Counted from the first letter of the stretch, positions 24,100 to 37,525 are shown. The stretch: 64,000 bases of DNA from Tolypeutes matacus (GCA_026826555.1 JAKSZT010053769.1:6565547-6629546); one strand, 5' to 3'. Notes: a model not told the origin generated them from the sequence alone. Numbers and translations are program-made.

Positions 24100-27078
24100 G
24101 GTTATGGATATCCAGTTCTCCCAGCACCATTAGTTGAAGAAACTGTTTTGTCCCATTGACATGGACTTGGTAGGTTTGTCAAAAACCAGTTGGCCATGGA
24201 GGTGAGGGCTTATTTCTGGACTCTCAATTCTGTGAATCTATAAATCAGTTTGGGTAGGATTGACATCTTCCTGATATTTAGTCTTCCAATCCATGAACAT
24301 GGAATGTCTTTCCATTTGTTTGGGTCTTCATTGAATTCATTTAGCACTGTTTTGTAGTTTTCTGCCTGTAAGTCCTGTACTTCCTTAGTTAAATTGATTC
24401 CTAGGTATCTGTTTGTTACTATTGCAAATGGAAAATTTCCCCTAATTTTCTCTTCATATTGTTCAGTACTAGTATACAGAAACATTACTGATACTTGCAT
24501 GTTGATCTTGGATCCTGCCACTTTGCGATACTCTTTCATTAGCTCAAGTAGCTTTGTTAAAGACATTTCAGAATTTTCTAAATATAGGATCATGTCATCC
24601 ACAAATAGTGAGAGTTTTAATTCCTCTTTTCCTAATTAGATGCCTTTTATTTAGTTAGTTTTCTTGTCTAATTGCCCTAGCTACCTAGTACAATGTTGAA
24701 TAACAATGGTGACATTGGGCATCCTTGTCTTGTTCTCAATCTTAGGGAGAAAGCTTTCAGCCTTTCTCGGTGAATACAATGTTGGCTGTGGGTTTTTCAT
24801 AAATGCCTTCTATTGAGGAATTTTCCTTCTATTCCTATCTTTCAAAGTGTCTTAATCAAGAAAGGATGCTGGATTTTGTGGAATGCTTTTCCAGCATCAA
24901 TTGATATGATCATGTGTTTTTTTCCTTCAATTTGTTATTGTGGTGTATTACATTGATTGATTTTCTTATGCTGAACCAGCCTTGCATACTAGAAATAAAT
25001 CCTACTTGGTCATGATGTATAAGTCTTTTGATATGCTGTTGGATTCTATTTGCATGGTATTTTGCTGAGAATTTTTGCATCTATGTTCATTAGAGAGATT
25101 GGGCTGTAATTTTCTTTTCTTGTAGTGTCTTTATCTGGCTTTGGTATTAGGATGTTGGTGGCTTTATAAAAGGTGTTGGGTAATATTTCCTCCTCTTCAA
25201 TTTTTTGGAAAAGTTTAAACAAGATTGGTGTTAGTTCTTCTCAAAATGCTTGGTAGAATTCACCTGTTAAGTTATCGTATCCTGGACTTTTCTTTGTTGG
25301 GAGATTTTTGATGACTGATTCAATCACTTTAAATGTGATTGGTTTGTTAAGTTCTTGTATTTCTTGTAGCATCAGTGTAGGTTGTTTGTGCATTTCTAGG
25401 AATTTGTCCATTTCATCTACGTTGTCTAGTTTGTTGGCATATAGTTTCTCATAATATCCTCTTATGATCCTTTCTATTTCTGTGGGGTCAGTTGTGACTT
25501 CACACCTTTCATTTCTGATTGTATTTATTTGCATCTTCTCTCTTTTTTTCTTTGTTAGTCTAGCTAGAGTTTTTGATTTTATTGATTTCAAAGAACCAGC
25601 TTTTGGTTTTGTTGATTTTTTCTTTCTTTCTTTTTTTTTTTTTTTTTTTTGTTCTCAATTTCATTTATTTCTGCTCTAATCTTTATTATTTCTTTCCTTC
25701 TGCTTGCTTTGGGAGTGGTTTGCTGTCCTTTCTCTAGTTTCTCCAGTAGTTCCATTAGATCTTTGATTTTAGCACTTTCTTCTTTTTTAATATAGTCATT
25801 TAGGGCTATAAATTTCTCTTTCAAGACTGCCTTTGCCGTATCCCATAAGTTTTGATAAGCTATGTTCTCGTTTTCATTCATCTCAATATATATACTGATT
25901 TCACTTACCATTTGACCCACTGATTATTTGGGAGTGTGTTGTTTAGCCTCCACACATTTGCAAATTTACCTCTTTCCTATTTATTATTGATTTCCAGTTT
26001 CATTCCATTATGATCTGAGAAGATGCTTTGTATAATTTCAATCTTTTTATATTTATTGAGAGCTGCATTGTGACCTAACATGTGGTCTGTCCTGGAGAAA
26101 GATCCATGGGCGCTTGGGAAGAATGTTTAACCCACTGAGTTTGGGTTCAATGTTCTGCATATGTCTGTAAGGTCCAGCTCATTTATCATATTGTTCAAGT
26201 TCTCTGTTTCCTTGTTGATCTTCTGTCTAGTTATACCTAATGATGTGAGTGGTGTGTTGAAGTCTCCAACAATTATTGTAGAGATATCTATTTCTCCCTT
26301 CAGATTTGCCAGAGTTTGCCTCATGTATTTTGGGGCACTCTGGTTAGGTTCATTGATATTTATGACTGTTGTTTCTTCCTGGTGGATTGTCTCTTTTATT
26401 AATATATAATGGCCTTCTGTATCTTTTTTTACTTTTTTGCATTTCAAGTCTGTTTTGTCCAATATTAGTATAGCTACCCCTGCTCTTTTTTGGTTACTAT
26501 TTGTGTTGAGTATCTTTTTACAACCTTTCACTTTCAGCAGGTTTGTATCCTGGCTGAAAGTTGAGTCACTTGTAAGCAGCATATGGATGGTGCTTGTGTT
26601 TTTTAAATCCATTTTGGCAGCCTATACCTTTTGATTGGGGAGTTTAATCCATTCACATTGAATGATATTACTGTAAATGCATTATTTGCTTGCACCATTT
26701 TATTCTTTGGTTTTCATATGTCATATCTAATTTTCATCTGTCCTTTTTCCCTTTTGGTTACCCTTTCCTCTATTCTTTCTTCTATACTCTCCTCCAATAC
26801 TCTCTCTTCTGTCTTTTTCTTTCAGGCTGTAAGGCAAAGGTGGATTCTTTTTTATGAACTTTATAGTTTCTATTTGCTTGTGAATGTTTTAAACTCACCT
26901 TCATATTTGAAGTACAATTTTGCTGGATAAAGAATTCTTGGCTGGCAGTTTTTCTCTTGCAGTATCCCAATTGTGTCATACCACTGTTTTCTCGCCTCCA
27001 TGGTTTCTGATGAGAAATCTGCATGAAGTCTTACGGGGCATCCCTTGTATGTGATGGTTTGCTTCTCCCTTGCTGTTC

Positions 27079-27742
27079 TCAGAATTTTCTCTTTATCTTT
27101 GGCATTCTGAGTAGTATGTGTCTTGGAGTAGGTCTATTTGCATTTATTCTGATTGGGTTATGCTGCACTTCTTGGACATGTAAGTTCATTTCTTTAATGA
27201 AAGTTGGGAAATGTTCAGCTACTATTTCCTCAAATGCTCTTTCTGCCCCTTTTCCCTTCTCTTCTCCTCTGGAACTCCATGACATGTATGTTGTTGCATT
27301 TTTTGTTATCATTCAACTCTGTGAGCCTCTGCTCTATTTTTTCCATTTCTTTCTCTGTTTGTTCTTTTCTCTTTTCAATTTCAGCTGTTCTGTCTTCAGT
27401 ATCACTTATACTTTCTTCTGTCATTTAAAGTCTGCTATGGTATGCTTCTAATGTCTTTTTGGTCTCAGTTATCGTATCTTTCATTCCCATGAGCTCTGTT
27501 ACTTTTTTATTCAGATTTTCAAATTCTTCTTAGTGCTCACTGATTGTCTTCTTGATGTCTTTTACCTCTTTAGCCATACTGTCTTTCAATTTCTTGGTTT
27601 GATTTTGGAAATTTGTTTGCATGTCATTGGTTACTTGTCGCATATCCTGCATCTCTTCTGGGGATTTAATATATATCTTTTCTTGGGCCATTTCTTCCAT
27701 TTTCTTAGTATGGATTGTAATTTTTTGCTGATGTCTAGGCAT
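27079..27742 (-). pseudogene. L1 ORF1 (RNA-binding protein), degenerate
   Basis: Two broken frames. The N-terminal half at 27530-27742 is a Lys/Glu/Gln-rich coiled-coil-type sequence. The C-terminal half at 27079-27312 contains the conserved L1 ORF1p motif around RPTPRHILLRMPKIK and an upstream PTFIKEMNLHVQE-like stretch. The frames are separated by shifts and stops. Known of the family: ORF1p is a trimeric nucleic-acid chaperone that packages L1 RNA. Confidence 0.85.
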
Positions 27743-28739
27743 CTGATTAGGGTGGTGAGTTTACTCAGATCCTCAATTTCTCTTTCTTTTGTAGGATTTT
27801 AGTGGCGGGAGTCTGTGTGTTACTGCTGTTCTTTGATTCTTGGTTCAACTTGCTCTGGGACTTTAGGATTGTCTTTGTTAGTTGCTCAAATCTGGGCCCT
27901 GGATGCAGTAATGGATTGCAGACTTTCTTCCTAGAGCCTTGGAGAGGGATGCTGTAAAGGCCTGCATAGGCCTCTCTTACTTATTTTTAGTTTCCCCACA
28001 TGCCCTTCTTTGGATTGCCAGCAGATGGTGCTCTTTGGCATCCCTCTCAATTCAATGCCTGGTGGAAGTGTGTTTGCTGCAACATGGACCAGAACAATGT
28101 GACAGAGGTTCCTGCCTGGAGGCTAAGAGCCTCGTAATTCAAACGTTCTCAGAGGCAGTTCTCCAACTTTTGCTGGCAGATCCTCCCTTTTCCCTGGGTA
28201 GGAAATAATTCCACACCCCTCTGGGTCCTCAACAACCAGTTTTGTTCAGTAGAGAAGGAGATTTGGGAGGGTTGGATCTCTTTAGTCCCTTGCCTGCTCC
28301 CAAGGCAAACAATGGTGTGGCCCCATCTGGTCTGGAAGGCACAGCAGACCAAGTTTGTGGGTCAAAAGCTGAGTCAGCCTTAGGCTGTGTCCCTCTCTCT
28401 CCCCTCTCTTGGGAAGGTAGATCCCTGGAGCCCCTTTTGTCTGTAGCCTCCATTCCTGAGGCCTGAGAATTCAAATGGGTCTATAGTATGGGGGAGGGTA
28501 CCGGCATTTGCAGCTGCAGCTTTTAACTCACAGTTTTGCCCTTATAATTCTTTTCCTTTGTCTCTCTCCACTGGGTGGTGTCCAGCCTTCCACTAATGTC
28601 CTAAACCCTAGAAGATTTTTCCCAGGCCATTTCTGCCTGTCCTCTAGCTATTTTTCTGGAAGAGAAGAGGGTCTCATGTCTTTCTGGTCTGCCATTTTCC
28701 TGGTAGTCCAAGTAAGGATATTATTAACTTCAGTGAGGT

Positions 28740-31300
28740 GAAGAGAAAGGCAGCCTTAGTCTGCTAGTTTGGCTCAAAGTTCCCTGAATAGCACAGGAAA
28801 AAGAACTGGATTCACCTTCCTCTTTCTTTTTTCTTTTTTTTTTTTTTTCACCTTTTTACCTTTATTTTAGCATATTGCATGGGAGCTGGAGAGTTGGAGT
28901 CCCACCTCTGCTGCCAGTTAATCTTGTTGGAAGACACTCTCACCTTACTTATTTCAAAGAGTTGCTGGGAGAACTCTGAAATAATGTAAGAAATACATAG
29001 TTATTCATAGGAGCTTTTATCATGGCCACACATTTCCTACATAGTAGGCCCTTTTTATGTATTCCTTTTAATCATCTTATAACCAGGCTTAAATATATAA
29101 ATTAAATGATTTACATTCTTTGATTTTTTGATTAGCTTCTTTTGCTGATTACTTAAAACATTCATCTCTCTTCACTTAAAGGGATTTCCTTTTTTCACAA
29201 ATGTCTTTTCCTGAAGCCTTAATTCCCATTTCCATTATTTGGATTAGTTCTTCCTACAGAAATTATGTTGTTTTTGCCATTGACCACAAGAGGACACAAT
29301 TTCCCAGAGAACTTTTTTGCAAAAGTTTATAGACCGGAAAACTAACAAATAGCAAAAATACTACATAATTAATGGATTTGATTTTGGAGATGTCTATTTG
29401 ATTTACATCACTTTTATTAATTTTTGAAACATGATCAAACATGAGTTGGGATTCAAATTCAAAGAGATCAAAATCTCTTTAAGATTTTATATCTTTCCTC
29501 ATTATTATACAACCTATAAGTATAGATTTATGAAAAGATACCAAAATGTTACTGTTGTACTTAAGGGAAATGTTTCTTTCACATTAGTAGAAATTTGTGC
29601 AAAACTATCAGTGACTGGAATTTTACTTATTTAATTTTAGAGCAGTGTTTGGCAATGAAAAACTGTTTTAAAAATACATGTATATGACTATTCCAAAAGG
29701 ACTTTGTTAGAAAATCTGAATTTATTTTGAGCATTCAGGATGTATTTACATGGAAATTGTTTTGTTGCTTATTTTTTAATGCACATGATAGGTAAATAAG
29801 TAAAATTATTTTTTCAGAGATACAGAAAATAGGATACTTGGAGGTATTAATTCTTGATAGTTTCCCAGAATTATTATGCATAATTTTTTATTTAATTTAA
29901 TGGACTCTTTCTTCTTACTACTACCACCTCTTAAAATGGCTTCATGTTATCTGTATGTCTGTAAATGTGTTACCAGAATAAGCACTTTAAAAAAATATAG
30001 AACTGTACAATACAGTTAACTATAATATAAACTACGTATCATAGTTAATAGTATAATTATAATAATCTTGTTTCATCCAAAGTACCACACTAGTGCAAAA
30101 TGTTACTAATAGGGAAAACTGCATGTGTGAGGGAAGGATCTAGGAGCTCTGTACTCCATGCATAATTTTTCTGTAAATCTACAACTTCACTAATTTTTAA
30201 AAAATGCATAAAACCCTGAAATTATGAAAACTTAAATAGAAAAAAAAATGGTTTCAGAGCATCGTCTGATAACGTTGTAAATTATAGTAAAGTGAATTAT
30301 ATTTTAACATTCATTTGGAATTATTTAATGGTTCTGGTGCATTGCCATGACAACCAGAATGGGTAATAAAAGCATTTACTTTGCCTTTATTTCTTCGTGA
30401 AGATAGATTCCTAATCACATTCTCTGATATCTTGCTGGAAGGATTGAGCAATGTTCCAAAAGACTTTGGAAATGAAGAAGAGTAAAAGACTAGAAAAAGT
30501 AAAGACTGAAAATCAGGAGGAGGCTGAGGATGAGGGAACAAAATCTGGAGAGAGAGAATGAAGAAGCTGGAGCAAGTGAACAAGGGTAAAAGAGAAGAAG
30601 AAAGAACAAAGCTTGATCTGTAGGGGGAAAAGAGCCTCAATGACCAGAGAACAGAGGAAATTAATGCACATAATGGGAAATATTTACCTAAGTTTCTGAT
30701 CAAAGACAATTGGTTGCATGTCCCTTGGTGTGGGAATGTAATTTTTTACATCTCTGTCATTCTCACCCAGGTCATAACAAAGATTAAGGATCAGGATTGA
30801 TGGCAATGGAACTTTTCATTAAAGATTGGTGTCCATCTGATGGGTATGCTCTATTCTGAATTAGAATGAAGCTGGTAACATGTCATTACTGGGCTTCAGA
30901 GTGGTGGAGGGGAAGTCATCTGGGGGGAATGCTGATGTCATTGGTCCATGAAAGCATGCTATTCACCTTGATAGAATTTCAGAAATTCTATGTGGTTGCT
31001 TAGACTTGCAGCTCATTAGTTAGTGTCCATTTAACCTCCAAAATGGAGGTCAACGTGGACATTTTTCCTATGGCTTGGCTGGCCAGGATCGATATCTCCT
31101 CACCTCAGATGCTTCAGATTAGGTCAGAGCTGCAGAATAGTTTTGTTGTCACTCATCACCTACTTAAGACCTTGAGATACTGTAAGGCCCTGGCTTTGCC
31201 TAATGGTGCATTTGGGAGACCTCAGTTCTGACTTCAACTGGCACTAATTAAACAAGACATGTTTATCAATTCTTTTTTAATTTAACAAAAAGGCATTGAT
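28740..31300. other. Intergenic AT-rich DNA
   Basis: I see no gene. It contains a T-rich run at 28835-28850 and no repeat I can name. Confidence 0.5.
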
Positions 31301-31997
31301 GTCTCTAATTATATTAAATGCTCTGAGCAAAAAGATGACCTGACCTCAAGGACAGGGGAAATTAACTTGGAAACAATTTTATAACATAGTGAGCTAAATA
31401 GTATGATAGATGTCTGCAAAGAGTGCCAGGAAAGAGTATTAAATGTAGACTGAAGTGTAAGCATGCTTTAGCCATTGGGAAATTACCTTAATGAAACGGT
31501 AGCCTCCATGTAGGCTTCCAGGAAGGCTATCCCAGAGACAAAAGAACAGAAAGGCTCAAAAACCAAATTAAGATGCACAGATCACATAGTTTATTAAGTC
31601 AATTTACAAAATTCAGCAAGAAAGGGAAATAGATGAATAGGTTAATATGCTAGGATGGATTGCAAGCAGGCAGAAAGACCATGTTGCTCAGCTCATGGGG
31701 TATACCATGTTAATATACCCTGTTTCTCTTTCTCTTTATTTATATTAGCCTTCCTCACTGATGGTGTGGTTAAGAATTTCAAAAGTAAGGGTAAACGATG
31801 GTATGTGTCTGGAGCAATATACACTTGCTCTATTAGACAGACACAGGGCAAATATGCCCGGCCACAACTATGGCTTGACCTTTAGCCCGCTGAACACCTA
31901 TCGACTTTTTCTGTCTATCTAAAGCAGAAGACCTATATGTCAGAATGGATGTCAAAAACAAGGGGCCTATTTAAGACCTCATGAATATACAGGTTCC

Positions 31998-32594
31998 TGT
32001 TTTAGTTCTCTAAAAGCTTCTGGAGCAATATACCAGAAATGGATTAGCTCTTATGATGGGAATTTATTAGGTTAAGAGCTTACAGTTCTGAGGCTGTGAA
32101 AATGTCCATATCAAGGCATTATCAGAGATGCTGTCTCACTGAAGGTTGGCTTCTGGCAATCCTGTACTCCTGAACTCCTGTGGCAAATGGAGACTCTCCC
32201 GGGGTCTCTGCATTCGCCTGCAGGCTTACTTTCTCCTGAGTTTACCTGTGGGTTGTCAGGCATATGGCTCATATCTCCCCTCTCCTCCAGGACTCTTTCT
32301 CAGCCTCTTGGGGGCATCTTTCCATGCTTCTGTGCTCTGCTGATTCCAGCCTCCACCCTCCAGGACTTCTCTCTTAGCTTCTCGGGGTTTCTCTGTCTCT
32401 GCCACTTTTTTCTGTGTCTGCCTTCAGTCCTCCATTTATAAAGGGCTGCAGCAAGTGGACCAAGTCATGCCTCACTGAAGTAATCCAATCAAGGCTTCCC
32501 AACGGAATCCAATCTAAAGGGTCCCACACCCACAGGAATGAATTAGCTTCAAGAACATGATTTTCTGGGATCCACCCAACTTCAAACTGTCACA
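31998..32594 (-). mobile_element. Xenarthran MaLR-like solo LTR
   Basis: On the minus strand it starts TGTGACAGTTTGAAG and ends GAACTAAAACA (TG...CA). It carries a TATA-like CTTTATAAATGG and an AATAAA near its 3' end, the layout of an LTR. It is homologous to elements at 37896-38486 and 38760-39128 and, in the opposite orientation, 36990-37525. A 12-bp direct repeat CCTCATGAATAT (31977-31988 and 32598-32609) flanks it, but is not directly adjacent. No internal viral genes are present. Confidence 0.75.
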
Positions 32595-32959
32595 GTGCCT
32601 CATGAATATCTCATCCGTTTTATAACTATTTGGTGCTTACTCAGTCTTGCTGTTCATTCCTATCTGCTCTACTTACTTTATCCATGTCTAAGAAGTCTCT
32701 CAAGCTACTTGCTTTTATATTTAATTTAATACATTCTCCTCACTTGTTTCTCTTAGTCTCTTTAGTGGAGTTGCATATTTTTAAAGCATCCAGAAGGCAT
32801 AATTTGTAGCTTTCCTGAAGGACACTCTATCTCACCTTTGGTCTTGAAGGATGAGTAGGAGTGAGCCAGGTGATAAATAGAAAGGGTAGGAGAAGGAGAG
32901 TGTTACAATCATTGGCATCATCACAAAGACATAGATGGAGGCATGAGCATTCATGACAG

Positions 32960-33412
32960 TGGTAGGTTGAATTATGTATCCTAGAAAAAAAATGTTCTTA
33001 ATTTTAGCCCCATTCCTTTGGGTGTGAACCCATTGTAAACAGGTTCTCTTGAAGATGTTATTTTTAGTTGAGGTGTAGCCCAACTAAATGAGGGTGGGCC
33101 TCAATCCAGATTATTGGAGTCCTCTATAAGTAGAAGAAATTCAGACTTAGTAAGAGAGTAAGCCATGGGGCAGAGCCAGAAGCTGGAAATCAATGGAACC
33201 CAGAAGTGAAAGAAAAGAACATTTCCATGTGATGGGAAAGCAAGGAACCCAAGGCTGGCCAGCCAGAATGCTATCAAACCCGGGAGGAAGCAAGCTTCTA
33301 GCCAATGCCTTTATTTGGACTTCTGGTCTCTGAAACTGTGAGCCAATAAATTATTGTTATTTAAGCCAACCTATGGTTTGGTATTTGCCATAGAAGACTG
33401 GAGACTAAAACA
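32960..33412 (+). mobile_element. MaLR-like solo LTR, second subtype
   Basis: A 453-base unit running TGGTAGGTTGAATTATG...GAGACTAAAACA with AATAAA and an LTR-like 'gttatttaagcca' end, typical of MLT1/MST-type MaLR LTRs. It sits inside the older split repeat. No clear target duplication is visible. Edges are good to a few bases. Confidence 0.65.
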
Positions 33413-33699
33413 CTGACCTTTTGAGGGACATGTAAGGAATTTGGTATGGCTGTGGTGGAATGAGTATGGGAACGGCCAGAAATGATGCAAAGTTCAGTCA
33501 CAAAGTGTCATGCTAAAGAATTTGGGTTTATTTTGAAGGCAATTGAGAAAATTGAAAAATGTTAAGCAGGGAAAGGACATGATCAGGTTTAAATTTTGGA
33601 AAGATAAGTATGGAGACAATGTGGGGACTGGATTAGAAAGTGACAAGAGTAGATTTAGGAAGCTATTGCTTCACTCCACAATATACCTAGCCTAAATCC

Positions 33700-35328
33700 A
33701 TCAACTTACAACTTAGACCATTGCAATGGCTATTGGGATGTGGAAAAAGGATAATACAGATTTAAAAGAAAATGTTTGGATATAGTGACATTTAGAAGCA
33801 TCAGTTTCTTCATCTATGAAAAGAAATAGTTGTATAGATTATTTGAAATATCAAAAATATTTAATCTTTAGGGATAAGCATTTTAAAAGGAGATTTTAGA
33901 AATTATCTAGCCCAACTAGACAGTTTTACAGGTGAGAAAATGTACTCTATATTTCCTTCTAGCTGAAAGCATTTTCCTAAGTAATCAGAATGAGTTTTCT
34001 TCTAGTTCTGGAAATGGCTTTGTGGCCAACTGTGGGCCTAACTTTTGTGCCAAAAAATGAGTAAAATAGGCAGTGGAGTAGTTTGAAGGAGAGGATAAGG
34101 GCCCCTTCCAAAACCTACCTTACATTTCCCATGGTCATGATTTTAAATCTATCATTAAGTGGGGCTGGCACTGTCCTCTCCTGGCTCCTCTTTTAAATGG
34201 CAAAGTCCCCAAGGTGAGGTAACACATTAGGTCACTAACACCTTTGAGGGAATTAGATTGTATGATGTTTTTCTCACGAGAGGGGATTTCAGGGCAGCTG
34301 AAAGACACTGAGATATATTGGAAAGGCCAGACTGAAAGGCAGGGAAAATCACGAAGAGAAAAGGTTCAAATGCCAGGGCCTTTGCAATTTTTCCAAGTGG
34401 AGGCATTGGCCTGACACCACGGGCCTTTTGCAGCCTTCTGGGCCTGTCATTCCGTGTGGCTGAAGCTGTCCAGTTCTATCTTCTGCATTCAGTTCTAGAT
34501 AAAGTTCAGTGACATAGTGAGAAAGCAAGGACAGTCTCAAATTCAGCAGCCTACTGGTCTTGCTTCATCATCTCAATTCTTGCTAATTGGAAAGTCTTAG
34601 ATCCTTGAAATGTGTCTATCAAATAAGGGATCATCTTTTTCACTATCAGAGGTGAGTTAAGAAAAAACAGTAATCCACAGTCTTTTTGTTTTGACTATAA
34701 TTGCCCTGTTTAGATGTTATGCTAATGAGTAGAAATATTTCCAGGGAACATGAAGTGCTGCATGTAAGGAACACAGAACAAATGGAAATATCTATGAATG
34801 GACATAAACAAACTTAATGGCCATTTTAATGTCAAAGCCAAAGTTTTTGACTGGGGAGAAATATTAGTTCAAAATATATTAACAAGAAAAACAAAGATGT
34901 TAAACCATTCTAAAGCGCATCAGCAGGCCTGGAATATCAGAAAAAAAGATTGTACAAATAAAGTATATCTAATTTATTTTATCTGGACTAACTTCCAAAA
35001 TAGACTACAGTCTGATATCATTATTAAGAAAAACAAATTACTTCTAGATTTATGTGACATTTAACATTTATTCATTATTATTATTGTTATATTGATTCTA
35101 ATATATAAAATTTGGTACCCAGAAATTTTATAGGGACTCATTAAAATATTTTAAATTATTATGTCAAAACATTTAATGCAAATTTTAAGTATGTGTGAGA
35201 GAATATCAAGATGAAAATTTGAGAAGAAAAAATAACTACCAGATTTTACATGTGCATGCATCAGCAATAGAGGCTGCGGTTACAAGTGTGCTTTAGCTTT
35301 TGTCATTTCCATGAGTTAATAGGTACAG
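33700..35328. other. Intergenic AT-rich DNA
   Basis: I see no gene. It is probably old repeat debris and single-copy sequence. Confidence 0.45.
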
Positions 35329-35770
35329 TGAGTTGAATAGTGTACCCCGCAAAGTTCATGTCTACCCAGAACCTCAGAATGTGACCTTATTTGGAAATAG
35401 GGTCTTTGCAGATGTAATTAGTTAAGGGTTGGAATAAAAATTCTGGATTAGGGTGCATCCTAATTCCAATAACTGGTGTCCTTATAAATGAGGAGGGGAC
35501 ATAAAGAGACACAAGGAAGTAGCCCATGTGACAATGGAGACAAGCTAAAGTGATGCAGCTACAAGCCAAGGGAAGCCAAGGATTGCCAGGAACCACCAGA
35601 GGCAAGGAAAGATTCTTTCCTAGAGCCTTCTGTGGAGGAAGGGGGAAACATTTCTCTGCTAACACCTCGATTTTGTACCCCCAGCCTCCAGAGCCACGAG
35701 AGAATGGATTTCTGTTGTTTTAACCACTCGGTTTGTGGTAATTTGTTACAGCCACCCTAGGAATTATTAT
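35329..35770 (+). mobile_element. MLT1-type MaLR solo LTR
   Basis: It has clear hallmarks of eutherian MLT1 LTRs in order: 'tgaccttatttggaaataggg', 'tttgcagatgtaatt', 'ggtgtccttataaatgagga', 'gccagg', and 'tttctgttgttttaacca'. It is old and diverged. No internal region is present. Confidence 0.8.
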
Positions 35771-36074
35771 GGTAGGTCTAGCAGAGGTTTGTATTGTAAA
35801 AATGTCATAGAATGAGAATAGAGTAAAAACAGATCAAAAGGAACCTGCGCTCTTCCCAAATTAAATCAGATGGTCATTCTATTTTTTTATTTTATTTTAT
35901 TTTATCTTTTTGTTTTTTTTAGTTCTATTTTAATTTATTGTAAAATTCTTAAAACATTACAATTGTGGAACTGGAGACACTGCTTATGAAAATCACAGGA
36001 ATAAAATAGACTCCTGGGCCTAGAAGGGGTTTTAGAAATCTGTTATACCTCTACCTTTCCTGGTAAGATAGAAT

Positions 36075-36300
36075 GGCTGTAGAGAACAGCATAGAGGGAA
36101 GTGTGTAGATTCTGGAGCCAGTCAGCCTGGGTTCAAATATGACTTAACCTCTCCCTGCCTATGTAACCTTGGATAAGTTACTTATCCCTCCATGCTTCCT
36201 GTAAATGGGGGAAAATACTATATATCATTAGCTTGTGTGATAGTTAAATATATTATGTGCTAAACACTTAAGATGGTACTTAATGCTTGATACATATTTG
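36075..36300 (+). repeat. MIR SINE
   Basis: A good match in order: 'agattctggagccagtcagcctgggttcaaat', 'gtaaccttggataagttacttat', 'gtaaatgggg', and a closing 'aataaga'-like tail. It is the most complete MIR in the window. Confidence 0.75.
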
Positions 36301-36396
36301 ATATTATTAATATAAATAAGAACTAAAATATGCTGAACCTTGAGACTGAGAAAAGCATTTTGACTAAATTCTAAATACAACTGGAAAGGTCTAAAG

Positions 36397-36599
36397 CAGG
36401 GCTTCTTTTTTGTTCCACAGACCCCTTTGCCAATCAGGTGAAATAAATACTACTGTAATTTATTTATTGCATACATTCATGAGTGAAGGAAATGCTAGAG
36501 TTCAGCTAGAGGTCAGAGAAAATAAAGATAATGAGTTGATTTCTTTCAATTCAAGCTCATGGACTCCCTGATATCTTTCCCTGTTTAAGAACCCCTGGT
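36397..36599. mobile_element. Old DNA-transposon relic, hAT-like
   Basis: Ends CAGGGCTTCTTT and TTAAGAACCCCTGG are imperfect inverted repeats. The interior contains 'ccacagacccctttgccaa' and 'ctcatggactccctga' motifs like the element at 4903-5095. The family is not named. Confidence 0.45.
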
Positions 36600-36989
36600 C
36601 TAAAGGGTAAACAAAGAAACTGATGATCCAGTTCCTTTTGAGGAGCAACTGTTCCTACCTCCCTGTACCACTTCCTAAAAACTTCAAGGTACAGAGTGAT
36701 GGCATCAACTGGAGAAGGTTCCATCATTTATGCTCGAGCTTCCAAGGAGCAACAACAGGAGGCTCATGACCCCTTCAATTTCTGTATTGGGAGCATCTTC
36801 TCTAATGACTCTCATGACAACTGTCTGCTTCATAACCTCTATGTGAGTGTCTCACTGACATCTCAAATTCATTTTCAATAAGTTCTCAAATATACCACCC
36901 TACATAGACCTGTTTCTTCCATACCTGCAAAACAGCACATTTCGGCAAGTTGTTCACCTAATTGCTTAGGCTATAAACCCAAGTGCCAT

Positions 36990-37525
36990 TGTAGCAGTTT
37001 GGCAGTTTGATATAGTTATGATTTCCAAAAATATATATTGGATTATGCTTGTAAACTGGTCTGTTCCTCTGGGCATGATTAAGTTATGATTAGGGATTTG
37101 ATTGGGCCAGGTAGTAGGGCATTGAGCCCCGCCCCTTGGTGGGTGGGGTCTCAAAGATAAAAGACATGGCAAAGGACAGAGTTGGAGTTTTGATGTTGGA
37201 GTCTTGAGCTGGAGTCCCGGGAAGTAAGCATACAGAGGAGCTTGGTCGTGAGGAAGGAGAGGAGGCCCCAGGAAAAGAGAGGAGCCATTCGCCTGATAGT
37301 CTATAGCTGGCCTTGTGGAGAGAACAAGCAGCTGAACCTGGAGAGAATCAAGCCTCAGGAAGAGAGGAACTCAGGAAGCCGGAACCCTCACAGAGTTGGG
37401 TGAGGGAAGTAACTTATGCTTTATGGCCTGGTAACTGTAAGCTCCTACCCCAAATAAATACCCCTTTATAAAAACCAACAGATTTCTGGTATTTTGCATC
37501 AGCACTCCTTTGGCTGACTAATACA
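36990..37525 (+). mobile_element. Xenarthran MaLR/ERVL-like solo LTR with 5-bp target duplication
   Basis: A 536-base LTR, TGTAGCAGTTTGGCAG...GGCTGACTAATACA, containing AAATAAATACCCC as the polyadenylation region. It is directly flanked by GCCAT on both sides (36985-36989 and 37526-37530), the 5-bp duplication expected for this retrovirus-like class. The body is well preserved. It is the youngest-looking LTR in the window. No viral genes are present. Confidence 0.88.

Larger units (their letters stand above)
22903..26612 (-). pseudogene. L1 ORF2 (endonuclease-reverse transcriptase), degenerate
   Basis: Broken minus-strand frames show L1 ORF2p sequence in order. An apurinic-type endonuclease segment occupies 26127-26612, with IIVGDFNTPL and the NQKRAGVAIL motif region. 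Linker and reverse-transcriptase segments lie at 25588-25920 and 25241-25591 (KSPGYDNLTGEFYQ). Later RT sequence lies at 24210-24602 ([10 protein letters not shown], containing the catalytic DD in altered context). The C-terminal domain lies at 22903-23277 (the WKQLRCPSTYEWINK and HSMEYYAAVRR signatures). Multiple frameshifts and stops separate the blocks, and a retrocopy insertion lies between the last two. It is non-functional. Confidence 0.88.
22540..28712 (-). mobile_element. Near full-length decayed L1 retrotransposon
   Basis: Antisense L1 with all parts in order from right to left: 5' UTR (about 27745-28712, beginning near an AAAATGGCAGACCAGAAAG segment), ORF1 (about 27060-27742), ORF2 (about 22900-26612) and a 3' UTR ending near 22540. 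Both frames are broken by stops and shifts, so it cannot encode active proteins. The 3' UTR is shared with the fragment at 62957-63587, marking them as one lineage. A retrocopy interrupts it at 23873-24083. The left edge is uncertain. L1s supply the enzymes that mobilise SINEs and processed pseudogenes. Confidence 0.88.
31340..33700. repeat. Ancient mammalian repeat split into three pieces
   Basis: Segments at about 31340-31560, 32820-32955 and 33413-33700 resemble successive parts of one old mammalian interspersed repeat ('gaaggctatcc', then 'ttgaaggatgagtaggagt', then 'aatttgggtttattttgaagg ... ggacatgatcagg'). They are separated by later LTR insertions. The class is not determined. Confidence 0.45.
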
